From Gonium pectorale (lineage: Eukaryota > Chlorophyta > Chlorophyceae > Chlamydomonadales > Volvocaceae), in contig LSYV01000036.1 of the NCBI GenBank assembly GCA_001584585.1, positions 913,654-977,653 of the forward strand: a stretch of 64,000 nucleotides of DNA, in the 5' to 3' direction. Of this stretch, positions 35,401-47,390 are shown in pieces; the stretch's first letter is position 1, and each line of letters opens with the position of its first letter. The notes below the pieces were generated by a model, which was not told the origin of the DNA, ran no database searches, and saw only the letters and a list, made by a program, of their open reading frames with translations. The translations under genes were made by a program, and so were the position numbers.

Positions 35401-38400
35401 GCGCGAGGGTCCGGGCCTTTTCTCCGGTGCGGGCCGCGTCGTTTTGCCACCAACACCGTCAGGGTCGTCACCGTCCAAATGCTTCCTAACACGCAGCCCT
35501 CACGGCTCCCATCTTCGTGCCAGCGCATCTGCGAGATTCGTAGTGACGGGTGCGCTGATGAATGTGCCCTGGCAGTGCGGTAGCACCACACCCGGCCCTG
35601 GGACACATGCCTGCCACACGCATCCTGGCCTGCCGCCTCCAGTGGCGAATGCCTAGCGTAACGCTGCAGCACGGGCGCCTGGTGAGATCGTTGTGGAACC
35701 ACACATGCCTCCCAACCGCTCACCCTCTTGCGCAGCTGGCCCTGGGTCCCAACAACAGCGTGCCAGACGACAGCAACCGCCGCTACTTCCTGCTCGTGGG
35801 GAACGTCACCCTGTCGGACATCTCCAGCAACGCCTCAAGTAACACATTCGCGTTGTATCCTGGGACCATGATCCTGGGGCGAGGCAATGTCAACGGCAAT
35901 TTGCGGTTCAGTTTTGGCGGCATCAATGACGTGGTTGTCGTGCCCCAGGGCTCATCGGTAATCTTTCGGCAGCTTCTCCTGAGCGGCCTGTCCAACCGCA
36001 GCGCCAGGTACGACGCGGGCGACCCGCTGGCTGTGCTGGCGGCGCCGCTGTGGGGCCTGGCGCTGGCGGCGGGCTCCGGCAAGGCGCGGCTGGAAAATGT
36101 CACGGTGCTGCTGAGCCGGGATGAGCTGCGGCTGCTGCAGACGTGCCTGCTGCCGGCGGCCCAGGCGCAGGAGCTGCCGGGGGCGAGGGCCTACGAACGC
36201 GTCTTCCTGGCGGCGGCGCAGCAGTTCTTCGCCGCCGGAGGTGTAACACAGCTCGCGGGCTACGGCCCCACGTACCTAACCGTCATTAGCGGGGAGACGC
36301 AGCGCTACACTGTGTCCAACGTCACCTTCCGCACGCCGGTGGCGGCCGACGGCGAGACGGCGGCGGCGGACTTTGCCACGCTCGGCGTTCCCGACGGATC
36401 CAGCAGTGGCGGAGGTGGTAGCGGTTCTGGTGGCGGCCTGGAGGGCTGGCAGATCGGAGCCATCGTCGGTGGCGTCGTTGGGGGCGCTTTGCTGCTGGCG
36501 GCAGCCTTCGTCGGGACGCTAATCGTTCGCCGCCGCCGCCAACACGGCGGCCAGGACGCTTACATGAAGTACCTCCAGGGCAGCGCGGGTACGGCTGACC
36601 GACCGCAAGCAGGTCCTGGGGTCAGCGGCGCCGGCGGGGCGTACCCGGACACGCCGAGTCAGGAGCTGACGAACAGCAGCCAAGTCATGCGACCGGGCGC
36701 GCGTAACAGCGATATCGAGTGCGCGACTGTGGGCGTGTCCAAGTTGTCAGGCGGGGTCGGGACGGTCGGGCGCAGTGGCTCCACCACCGGCGGCATAAGC
36801 CAGGAGACGAGCAGCGGCGCCGTGGCGGCCAGCGGCAGCGCCGGCATCGGCGCCAGCCGCGTTACGGGGAAGTCGCCGGCGGCGGCGGCCGCCGCCGCCC
36901 TGCTGGGTGGCGGCGGGGGCAGCAGCATGGAATATGGACGCAACCACGCTGCGACAGACTCCTTTGAGCGGCCCCCGACGGCCTCGAACCTGGGTCAGCA
37001 CGCCCCGTCCGGGCGCACGGGCCACCAACGGCTAGGCAGCGGCGGGACCGTCGCCTCGGCCGGCTACTCGGCCAGCGCGCCGCCAGGCCCTCCGCACGTG
37101 GACTCCGGCGGGGCCGCGTCCAGCATCCTGACGACCGGCGGCGGCAGCGCCGCGCTCGACCAGATGCACGCGATGATTCAGGTCCTGGGCCGAGACTTCA
37201 ACGACAAGCAGCTGGAGGTGCAGGGGCTGCTGGGCAAGGGCGCGCACGGCACCGTGTACAAAGGGAAGTGGAGGGGTCTGCCGGTGAGTCGGGGGTCGGG
37301 TGGTTTGGGGCTGATGCTCTCAGCTCTCGGGGCGGGTTTTCGCTATTCTAGGGTGCAGCGCCGCATACGTGGAGCATGCTGGGGCGGCCGTTAGCGGCCC
37401 GGCGAGACTCAGCATTAAGGAGGATGCAGTAGCAATAGCGGTGGCCGCGCAAGACCATGATGCGCTGTTCTGTCGGTAACATTGCCGCGGCCCTTCCCTT
37501 GTGGTGTTCTTAGGCCCTCCTAGAGGTAGCCGCTGCAGCCGCGAATGCACTCGTGTTCCTTCTCCCACCACGGCTTGTGTCCGCCGTGCTTCTCCCCTAA
37601 AGGTGGCCGTCAAGTCGATGATCTTCAACTCGGAGAGCAGCGCGCGCCAGCAGCAGCGGCCGCTGATGGAGGCCGCGATCAGCTCCAACCTGGCGCACCC
37701 CAACATTGTGTGAGTGTCCGGCTCGAGTGGCAAGGGCACCAGGGCAGGAGCACCGCAGGCACAGGCACTGGGGCGCTTGGCCCCTGCTTCCCGGGTCGCG
37801 TGCGTTGCTGCATGTGACACCCACGCACCAACCAACCTTCTGTCGCCACGCCCTTGCCCCGCCCTTGCCCCGCTGGGCAGCACCACGTACTCGTACGAGC
37901 TGCGGGAGGTGGAGCACGAGCTGGCGTCCCTGTCCCCGGAGCTGGCCCGGCAGGGCGGCGGCTGGCGGCTGCTCATCATACAGGAGTACTGCGACGCGGG
38001 GTGAGTGCCGCGTCAACAAGGCCCACATACACCGAATCCCCTGCCCGGGGGCGGCTAGTGTCCACATGGCCCTGCAATAACAGCATGCGCCTTCGACGCC
38101 GGGCGTCTTGCCGCCCGCGCGGTACCGCATCCGCGCCTTCATATGTCAAGGAGCCCGGTACGCGCGCGGTTGAGCTGTATGTCTCCGTTCTACACACTGC
38201 CAGATGTTCGCCTCAGACTGTGACTTGCCCTGACCCCAACCGCCCGGATCGCAGGCCGTTGCGGCGTCTGGTGGACTGCGGCTACTTCCTCACCCCGGTG
38301 CGAGTGCCGCAGCCGCCGCCCCAGCAGCCCCGCTCCAAGCTCAAGCTGGGAAGTCTGCTGCGGAAGGACTCCCCTTCGGGCGCGAGCGCCAGCGACGGCA

Positions 38401-40018
38401 GCGCGGGCGCCGCGAACCGCAGCGACCGGGAGGCGACGCCGACGGCGGGGCCGCAGGGGGCGTACGGCTCGAGTCGCGGCAGCAGCGGCAGCGAGCACGG
38501 CGCCGGCGGACCCGGAGGTAATGGTGCCGGCAACGGCGGAAGGGGCCTGGTGATGAGCGACGCGGCGTCGACCGCCATTATGACGCACGGGCTCGCGGGT
38601 GGGCGGGGCTCCGCCACCGTGGGCGGTGCAGGTGCCGGAGCTGCGCAGTCAGGGCCGTCGTCGCCAGCGGCGGCTGTGGTGCAGCAGCTCCCAAAGCTAG
38701 CGCTGGAGGACGTGCCGCACGACGTCCCCCCGCGCCCTGCTAGCGGCCTGGAGGCGGCTCGGCGCTACGTGGAGGCGGCACTGATGATGGCGCGGGGGCT
38801 GCAGCACATACACGAGAAGAGCATCGTGCACGGTGCGGCGCGGGCTGCGGTGCAGGATGTGACACGACCGGCGGAAGGGCTGATGGGTTGCGGGACGGAG
38901 GCGGGTAGGCCTGGGGGTGACACGAGCGCGGTGATCGACGATCGCAAATGCAGTTAGGCGTGGGAGCCGTGTGAGGCCCGCTCTACGAGCGCTGTCCGGT
39001 CGCCTGCCATGCCGAGATCATGGGGTCGCCACTTGTGCGTCCGTCGCGCCACGCTGGCCCCGCCCCGTGGCCTCCTCTCCCCTGCACACCAGGCGACCTC
39101 AACCCCAACAACGTGCTGCTGGTCCGCGCCCCGGGCACCCCGCTGGGCTTCTGCCTCAAGCTGGCGGACTTTGGGCTGTCGGTGCGCATGGCCGAGGGGG
39201 AGAGCCACATGTCCAACCTGTTCCAGGGGTCGCCCTACTACTGCGCGCCGGTAAGGGCGGGCGACGGGGGCACCAGGAGCGGCAGGCGGGGTGATGGGGC
39301 CCGGGGGACCTGCGTGTGGGCTGAACCTTGTCGTTTGCTTTGTTCGCTCCTGCCCAGCGCCGTCTCCTACCACGCGTACTCTGCAAGTCACGTCGCTGCC
39401 GCTCTCTGCCCCTGGTCTGCAGGAGGTGGTGCTCTCGGGCAAGGTCGGCAAGAGCGCAGAGTGAGTGCTGCGGGGCGCGGGCTGCGCGAAAGTCCAGCGC
39501 CACCCGACCCGATTGTGGCGGTTGCCCGCTGCGACCCGCGGTTGTCACTGCCGCTGCGGGGAGGGGCGTCGCTACGGCACCGCCCCATGCGTCCTTCCGG
39601 TCCGTGGACTGAGCAGCGCGCAGCCCAGTCCTACCGGTGCTGCCTGCCTGCGCACCTGCTCCCCTCCCCTGCCTCATTCCTCTCTTCGACCTTCCTTGCG
39701 CTTCCACGTTCTGCTTGCGGACTGAGTGTTTCCCTGCTCCGCCATCCCTTCCCCCGCCCTCCGCCCAGCATCTACTCCCTGGGTATCATGCTGTGGGAGC
39801 TGCAGAACGGCACGCGGCCGCCCTGGCGCATGGGCGCACGCCTGCGCACCTTTCCCTCCCTTAACACCAGCGAACTTGAGTTCAGTCCCGACACGCCCCC
39901 ACGCTACGCCCGCCTGGCACGGGACTGCTTCCACGGCTCCAAGGACGCCCGGCCCGCCATCGGAGCCGTCGTGGAGGCGCTGGCGGCCATTAAGGGGGAG
40001 CTCGACGCGATACACTGA
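32417..40018 (+). CDS. Receptor-like TKL protein kinase, copy B of an inverted pair
   Basis: Fourteen exons join in phase into 1371 residues: 32417-32678, 32858-33081, 33306-33532, 33791-34048, 34554-34622, 34842-34884, 35097-35330, 35736-37283, 37603-37709, 37881-38000, 38255-38832, 39093-39250, 39423-39460 and 39769-40018. The signal peptide (about 1-35) has core ISLLLGLLVLVGIRAQ. The ectodomain (36 to about 675) carries Cys and N-glycosylation sites such as NVTLSC. The TM is about 678-700 (GGVVGGALLLAAAFVG) with stop-transfer RRRRQ. The kinase shows GKGAHGTVYKG (about 938-948), VAVK (Lys959), HGDLNPNN (Asp1225), LADFGLS (Asp1249), AP-E (Glu1277) and SLGIMLWEL. A ~130-residue Gly/Ser-rich insert in exon 11 is longer than in copy A. 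Exon 7 equals three exons of A. The exon 4 donor could instead be 34027. Ligand and substrate are unknown. Confidence 0.9.
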
Positions 40019-41537
40019 TGGGGCTGCGGTTAGTGTGGCTGCGTGCGCTGGCCATGGACGAGGCTGTAGGTTTTGCGCGTAGTAAATGAAGGACGTGGCA
40101 AGGATCGAGCATTGGTAATACGGCACCTTTCTGTACGGTACCGAACTCGGCAAGCAACAAACGTCGTTATTACAGCAAAGGTACAAAATGTACGGCCGGT
40201 GTTGTGGTGCGCGTTTTCTAACGACCACACTGAATTCTTATGCTGCGACATAGGACGGGCGCAACGGGCCCGCAGGCGCGATGGTTGCGGAATGCGCACG
40301 GGCCGTACTTCATCGGGTGCAGCCAATTGGCACGGCATGGTATTGTTTTGTTTCTGGCAGGTGGGGCGCACCGATGCCGCAACGCAAGTTTACAATGTCG
40401 ATTGTTTTGGTCCATCTGGCAGTACAATACGCGGATGGCACGATGGGCGCGGACGAATTGGGATACGCTTCGGACCGTTGGGCGTTGAAACGCTGGATCC
40501 GGGAAGTCCATTTCATTCCGGGCGGCATGATGTTGGACGAAGTGGTGTGACTTCTGTTGCTGCGGATCATATCTCCTCTTCCCTCTTTTGCTGCCGACCT
40601 GCATGCACTGCCTGCAGCGGTGCAGCCACTCTCCTCTTGGGGTGAAATCAGAGGACAGATCATGTCATGTTCTTACAACGGGCCACCTGCAATACATGTT
40701 TTGAAGTGTCATTCGCGCGTCCACAACAACATGCGGCCGAGAGCCTGAAACAACGGTTCCCCCGTAGGCCATATCATGGAGGGCCATGTTTCACCATTCA
40801 CCTACAGGTATGGAATCAACAACATGTTCGGCAGCCCTAGGGTCCCTTACCCTGACATTCACGGGAGCGCTTCATTCTGGGTGAGGTTCTTCGGCATGTC
40901 ACGAAGTCAATCCGCGCCGTCCGCCGCACATCACCAGCGCTGGATTCATGGTCAACACGGTCAACAAGCATTTAGTCTCGGGCTTCCAGTTCTCTGTAAA
41001 AACACGCCTACGCTGCGAAGTGCGTCATTCAGTCATGCAACAAGTCCTCCTACCCAAAATCCTGCGCCGCAGCACACAGCATCTGAACGCGAGCCGACAG
41101 AGCCCAGGCCCCACGAGCGCGCAGGCGCCCAGGCACCTCGGAATGGTGGCAAGTCCCGCTACCGCAGAGCCAGCCGGCAGGAGACACAGGGGCCCGCGCG
41201 TCGAGCGGCTTCCCAATCTAAGTAGTCACAACACACCTTCGGTTCAAATCCTAACAAGCATGCAAGGTTAACAAACGAGCGGGAAGACGCTCGGGCGGGC
41301 CGACCGCACGTATCGCAGGCGGATGGGATCATTTGGAGCCCTTCACGGCACACCCGAAATCCTGACTTCCCGCATCCCGTCCGATATACGCTGCGCCTAC
41401 GGATCACATCCGCTGCATTCCCATCAGGCAGCTCCTCCCAGTCTCCCAAACTCGAAGGGCCTCGGCCGAGTCTCCGGCTGCGGCCAGGTCATGATCCCAG
41501 TCATCAACCGGCAACCGCACCTTGCCGTACGGCTTCC
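40019..41537. other. Intergenic stretch, no gene recognised
   Basis: This lies between two convergent genes (kinase B and the STPGR gene), so it should hold both 3' UTRs. A TGTAA at 40995-40999 could end the kinase B transcript, though it lies about 980 bases past the stop. Short frames here show no domain or exon pattern. Confidence 0.45.
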
Positions 41538-43205
41538 TCAAACCACATACGAGCCAGGGCCGGGGGTCAGCACTTTGATGTTCTTGCCGTTCGACGACCG
41601 GACCTCCGAGAACCTGTCGCCGGTGCCAAACTTCCAGGCGCTCGCGGCCTTGACTTTGGAGCTGGCCGCGGTGTTGGGGCTGTACACTGCGGGACTGGGC
41701 GAGTGCGCCCCGATCGACTCCCGCTCGTGACCCTTGGTGACAAACACGCGGCGCTGCGTCTCGCGGTCGGCTGTGCCGACGCGCGTGCGCGCCGCAGTGG
41801 GCTTCTTGGACGAGGCCTGGGCGAAGAGCGACGAGGGCGCCTCGTAGGTGCCCGGGCCTGGGTCCTCCAGCGCGGTCGAGGTGTTGCCAGGCAGCCCGCG
41901 CGACATGTCCGCGCGGCGGCCCTGGCCGTGGAAGGAGTACGTAGGCGCGTCGCCGAGCCAGCCGGAGGTGGGCCTGCGACCGGAGGGGGTCGTGCAAGGG
42001 GGTCGTGCGAGGTGGATTAGAGGTATTTCGTCAGTGCTGAGGGTGCTGCTGCGGAAGCAGGTTCAGCGCACAGCGAACATGGCCGGCAGGTTACAGATAC
42101 TCGTCAACCTGGCTGGCAGGTAACAGGTACCCATCAACATGGCTGGCAATGGAATCAAATGATGTGTGAAGTAACGCAGAGCCAGTTGCCGCGAACCACC
42201 AATGCAGGGTTACAGACAGAATACCTGGCGCAACCCCTGATGCGTCACCTCAAGACACGGCAGTGCGCAATGGCGGGCTCTCACTGCATCCGCTCAGGGA
42301 AGCTACCGCTACATGGCGCACTTGGCGCGGCCATGCGCCCCCGCCCCGCTCAATCCCACGGGCCATGCGCCCCCGCCCCGCTCAATCCCACGGGCCATCA
42401 TCCCGGGCTGCCCGGCTCTTTGAGGGTTGTTACTGATCTGAAGGTCGTGACTTAAGCCCGAGTATACGCTGCAAGCCGCTGCACCACTCACTTCCAGCTT
42501 CCAGGCGACGGGGTGGCGAAGTTATCCTTAAAGTGTCCGAAGCGGTTCTCCGTGCCGACGCGTGTGTAGGGCGCGGTGGCGTTGATGGACAGCGTCTGTT
42601 TGCCCACCGAGTCGGCTCCCATGCGCGGTGGCGCGTAAGCGCCCGGCCCGGGGTTGCCGTAGCGGGACACTTTGGAGCCGGACTCCGCCAGGCCCTGCTT
42701 GGACTCGCCTGCCTCGTGGTCTAGCTTGAAGCGGCTGCCAAACTGCGTGGGTGCCAAAGAATGCCCAGGAGTTAGCTAGCGTGGAGGAAGGGGGGCCGGA
42801 ACCTTACCCGCCAGCGAGGCAGGCGCAGAGCAAAGGATGCAGTGAAAGACAGCAAGCACCGCGTCCGTTGCATTGTCTGAAGGGGTAAACATACACACAA
42901 GTCCAAGCAGATGGGGGGGGCGGTAGTACTCGGCACTGAGGCACGTACCCGGTAGGAGGGCGCTGATTGGGCTCGCGAGCTGGGCTGGAGTCCGAACGAG
43001 CTCGAAGCCTCCGTCGTTACGCCCTGTAAGTGGAAAGGGGGGGGGTCATGGTCCAAGATTGAAAACTTAAGCAAAAGGGGCTGCCCCCGCTCACCTTTGA
43101 GGTCCCGCCCAGGTGCTTGTACACGAATTGCCCGCCAGTCAGCTTGTCATGGCGCGAAGCCGTGCCGATCTTGGTTCGAGGCTCAGTAGGTCTTGTCGAC
43201 ACGGG
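41538..43205 (-). CDS. STPGR (sperm-tail PG-rich repeat) ciliary protein, 5' end unresolved
   Basis: STPGR/SHIPPO-type proteins are axonemal or flagella-associated structural proteins. Four exons join in phase: 43205-43095, 43023-42949, 42742-42492 and 41973-41538, ending PGPGSYVV-stop. PG-rich units are visible (NPGPGAYAPP, TPSPGSW, DPGPGTYEAP, SPSPAVYSP, TPGPGSYVV). They alternate with a second motif: TKIGTASRHDK, TRVGTENRFGH, TRVGTADRETQ and KFGTGDRFSE. GWLGDAPTYSF is also typical of the family. The first listed exon begins at an acceptor, so at least one upstream coding exon is missing. An ATG at 43447 (MPVEVAGTVSTFGHQARG) is a candidate, but its donor is unclear. The 290 assigned residues make a short member. 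No catalytic role is expected. Confidence 0.8.
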
Positions 43206-43821
43206 CTGTCGGGGGGGAAGAAGATATGCATCAGCTTTGAGCATGCAGGCCGTTAACGGCCCCTTTCCAAAACACTGCCCGAAGCCACTGAGAACAACAC
43301 GGGCGCAGCTAACATGCTCGAATGCAGGAGCGGCTGCAGGGGTTCGCTAAACCGCCAAGGCATCGGGCCTCCGTCGGCAGCCAGCAATGCAGAGCCTCTT
43401 GCCTGATGCCCGAACGTCGATACAGTCCCAGCAACCTCCACCGGCATGGTTGCCCCTTGTAACGCTGAGCTATTCCAGCCCCTGAAGACGCTGAGGCTCC
43501 GAACTTGCCTACGGAGAGAGGCGCTAGACTATCTTGTATCACAGAGTGCTTGCTACAGGCTCACACGAGTCCTGGGCCGAAGGCTTGTTCTTTAGCCTTG
43601 CCCCGCTTTTGCAACTAGTTGCCTAAACCTAAAAGACTGCTGTCTCAGTTGGAAGTGCGCTGCATGGCTATCGATGGGGTTTAGAGGCGGGGGTAGGCCA
43701 AGACACTTAGAAATACGGCGAAAAAAGTAGCCCGTGCCTTTGGCGCGTGTGCTCGCATTTCCAATTGCCATTAATAAGCTCTAACACTCTGCAGTCGAAA
43801 TCGAGTGTATGCGTCAAGGGT

Positions 43822-43826
43822 TTACA
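43822..43826 (-). terminator. TGTAA poly(A) signal of the chalcone-isomerase-like gene
   Basis: TGTAA on the minus strand about 350 bases past the stop at 44176, a normal 3' UTR length. It marks the limit between this gene and the STPGR gene downstream. Confidence 0.45.
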
Positions 43827-44175
43827 CAAGGTATGGTTCGTTGTTTGTGCGCCTGTCACAACGCCTGATCCCGGAGCCATAGACCGTATAGACGCATTTC
43901 TGAGTTTGCACCCAGCCAAGAAACCCTCGGCTGGGGGGGCGGAACCCCCACTCCCACTCGGGGTCGGCCACCCACAATCCCGGTCAATGTGAAACCACCG
44001 TTATACACGTGTAGATGTTGCCACCGCGTAAAGGTCCGACTATTGAAGCGTGATCCAAGCGTGACCACCCTGAGACGAGTGCCCGGGTCCCGGGATGGAG
44101 AGTCGTCCATACCCTTCCAAGCCTCCGTCCTCCTCTTCCTGTTCCACCACCTCCCATTCCTCGTCCTAATGGAAC

Positions 44176-47100
44176 CTACAGCTTGCCCCGCTTGACGTTC
44201 TCGCTCTCCAGCAGCGTCTTGGCGCCCTTGATCCACTCGGTCCGCGCCTCCGGCACGACTGGCTTCTCACCCAGAAAGAGCTCGAAGAGGCCCCGGCACA
44301 ATGCGAGGCTGCTGATCCGAATCTCAGGCTTGGCCTGGGAAAGTCGAGGGGAATACAAGCAGTCACTGCGTGAGCCGTGAGTCCGCACGTGTAGCCCGCA
44401 GGCATGCACTTTGGGGGAGGGAGGGAGGCGTGCAAAGGGGCGAACGGAGTGGCATACAGAGGACAATTCAGGCAGCCCGGGTCCAGGGCCATCGGCCTCT
44501 CTGGCGCCCAAAGAGCCTTGAGCCCAAGACGCTGTGTCCTCCCCGTCCAAGCCAGCTCCAAAACCATCGCACGTTGGTAACCCCGCGCCCTGTCGAGTAG
44601 ACCCCCAACTACGTGCCTTGTCCGTGCACGGGACCTACGACCGATGCACCGGACGCCAACAGCCGCTTCTCACCTGACCGTACTCCTGCGGCGCCGTCAC
44701 GGGCGGCGTCACGAGCACCTCCAGCTCGCCCGCATGGTGGTTCCACAGGAGGACCACCTCCGAGCCAGTCACCTGGGAGGGAGGGTGACACGCCGGGGAA
44801 GGATAAGAATCAAGCAAGCTAACTGAGGCAGGGACGGACCACCGCATGCCGGGACACGGCGTCACTCGCAGCCAGCCGCCCCAACCGTGCTACACCCGGC
44901 GTACGGGCAACATGGCAGTACTTGGCACTGTGCCGAGACCGCCGTCGTGACTAAGTCGTAGCCGTGCCCTGGCGTTACAGGCCCAACACGCACCAGGCTC
45001 TTGCTGTTGAAGTAGTTGTTGAAGGTATCGAGAGAGGCCGTGTCACCTGAGGCCGTGTCACCGCAATCCGCAGTCAGCAAGGGTTTCCGCCAGCAGTCAG
45101 ATCGGCCGACCCAAGCAAACGCTTTTCGAGGCGCAGCCACAGCGAGGAGGCTCCGGCGGTCGACGGATGGCGGGACGTAAGGCCAGGGCATGCCAAGCCA
45201 AACGCGCCTCAAAGAGCACAAGGGCCCATCCGGAACGCACGCCAGCTGGCGCCGCAGGCTCAAGTCGGGTGGGGGGCGAAGACGAGGGCGCGCGAGACGC
45301 GTGCACGACGCAGCCGCGCTTCGCCCCGCAACACTGCATGCCGGCGCCCGCATCCATCCCGATCCCCGGCGTTGCGCGGGAGAGGGCAAGTCGTCAGGCA
45401 GTGTACACGAGCGACCCCACTGCAGCGACGGCGGGCCCCGCCACAGGCGCATGCACATGTCGTCAACAGCGCATGTCGTGCGCTGCAGCACACGGAACGC
45501 GGGGCGGCCGCAAAAGCCAGTGTGCGGCTGCGCCACGCGTGGCCACCGCGTCGCGAGCCCGTTCCCAGTTCCCCACGCCTCTGGCCTCTCCACCGCAGCG
45601 AGAGCGCCTTCCAGCCCGCTGACCCCCGGCCCCAGCCCACCCGCGAGCTGCATGCGCGGCAGCAGGCTCTTGTTTATGGCCTCCGCGAACTGCTCTCCCG
45701 TCACGTCGCGGACCAGGCGGAGCTGCGGGTTGGCGCAGCCCAGATGGGAACGGGGGGCGGGGTGTGGGCCTACGCTGTACCGGGTTACGGGTAGGGTATG
45801 ACTGGCGAAAAAGGTGAGGTGCCGGATGTTGGGGCGGGAGCAGGCGGGGCGTGCCGGTCGTGGTGTTGGCTAGGTGCCCAGCTAGGATGCACGAGGGGGG
45901 CATGGTGCCCTTCGGCGCACAGGTGTGGTGTGGTATTGTAAGGCATGGTGTGGTGTGGTGTTCTGGCGGGAGCAGGCGGGGCGTGTAGGCTGTGGCGACT
46001 GGGTGCCCAGGATGCCCGATAGCCTGTGTTGGGGAGGCCGGCCGGCATTCGGGGTCAGGTCGCCACGCACGGCCAGGCTATATGGCCGCTCCATACCAGG
46101 CCGCACCGAGAGGCGGGTGTTTGCTCACCGCAATGACCTTGTTGAAGGCGCCGTCCTGCAGCAGCAGGCACCGCAGGGCATGGGGCCGGAAGGTGAAACC
46201 GAATGTCTCCTCGTGTGGGTTCCCATCTCCCCTTGGTACGATGTGCCCCTTCGTACAGCACGGTAACATTCATGAAACACCGACTCTGCCGGGAATCTTC
46301 GCACTGCGCGCCCTCCGTCCGCTCTCCGACGCAGCCTGCCAAGCCCCAGTCCCCACCCATCCCCCCCCTCACCAGGATGGCCGTGGTGTAGTCGGCGTCA
46401 TCGCTGAAGAAGCCGCCCCGCTGCCGGACGCCCAGCTCCTTGGCCGCTTTGTCCGCCTCGACGTACGCAGCTACCGAGTAAACCTGGGTCGGCCATGCCG
46501 AGGGAGTGCGGTAATGCCGACGACAGCGCCGGGGCCGGGGCTGGGGCCGGGCAAATGCTACGGAGCACGGATTGCAAAGCTCCACGCATAGATCGTATGC
46601 CCAGAAGATGTTTGCCCAAGCGGCCGAGAGGTTGCTGGCGGCGATTGCTGGGATTGAGGCGCGCAGGCAGACTGCAAACTCGGCAGCAGACAAGTGCGAC
46701 CAGGGCGGCGCACGGTGCCATTGCTGGATCCAACCCGCAGGGCAGGAGCAGCGGGGGGAATCGAGGGCCGGCGTCGCCTCCGGGGTGTCGAGGAGACACC
46801 CCGTTACAAAGGCGCCAGCACCCGGCCCCAGGATCCCCGCAGTCTCAGAGGGATGCCGAGGATAGCTCCACTTGGTGTGTGGCTGCCCCGTGGGCAGTCC
46901 AGCCATGGGCTGCTGGGGGAGGCGGCGGGGATAAAGACGGGGCCATACGGCGCGAAGAGGGCACCCCACACACCTTGACGCTCACGAACACGATTGTCTT
47001 GGAGCGGGTGGCGGCGCCTAGGCAGCGGTACGGCTCGCCCTGCCTGCGTTACGGCAGGCGCATGTCCGGGGTGTGGAGGGCATGCCCGTACGGCTGCTAC

Positions 47101-47390
47101 GTCGAGTGCAGAGGACTGCTATCACAACACGAGTAGCTAGGCGCATACCGTACCTGCAGCCTATTGCCTTTCCTATAGCAAGTGCATCCCTGATAAGCGA
47201 AACCCCGCTACCCCAGCAAAGCGCATCGCAAGAGCGACGGCACGCGCTCGGCACGCGCCTCCGGCATGCGCCCCCTGACAATTGAGCCATTGTGCGTCCC
47301 CTGAGCCCCCGCAACATGCGTACTTACCAAAACGTCTGCGCAAGTAGGTGCTCTACCCCCGAGCTGGCGTCCTTGACCGTAAGGTGTGCG
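44176..47390 (-). CDS. Chalcone-isomerase-like / fatty-acid-binding-type protein (5' end uncertain)
   Basis: CHI-fold proteins of this type include plastid fatty-acid-binding proteins, chalcone isomerase-like proteins and true CHI; in algae the non-catalytic fatty-acid-binding type is the likely one. Exons in phase: about 47390-47328, 47043-46974, 46483-46373, 46155-46129 (a 27-base microexon), 45722-45641, 45046-44994, 44772-44674 and 44334-44176. Read in order they give VKDASSGVEHLLAQTFW, RSKTIVFVSVK, VYSVAAYVEADKAAKELGV, DYTTAIL-DGAFNKVIA, LRLVRDVTGEQFAEAINKSL, LDTFNNYFNSKSL, VTGSEVVLLWNHHAG and FELFLGEKPVVPEAR, which follow the CHI fold order with normal spacing. The first listed exon has no start codon, so a transit-peptide exon is missing; an ATG at 47674 leading to a CAG-GTGCCG donor is one weak possibility. 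Confidence 0.8.

Noticed and set aside
41239..41250. tRNA-like B box (GGTTCAAATCC)
   Set aside because: No matching acceptor stem, A box or D arm upstream at tRNA spacing, on either strand.
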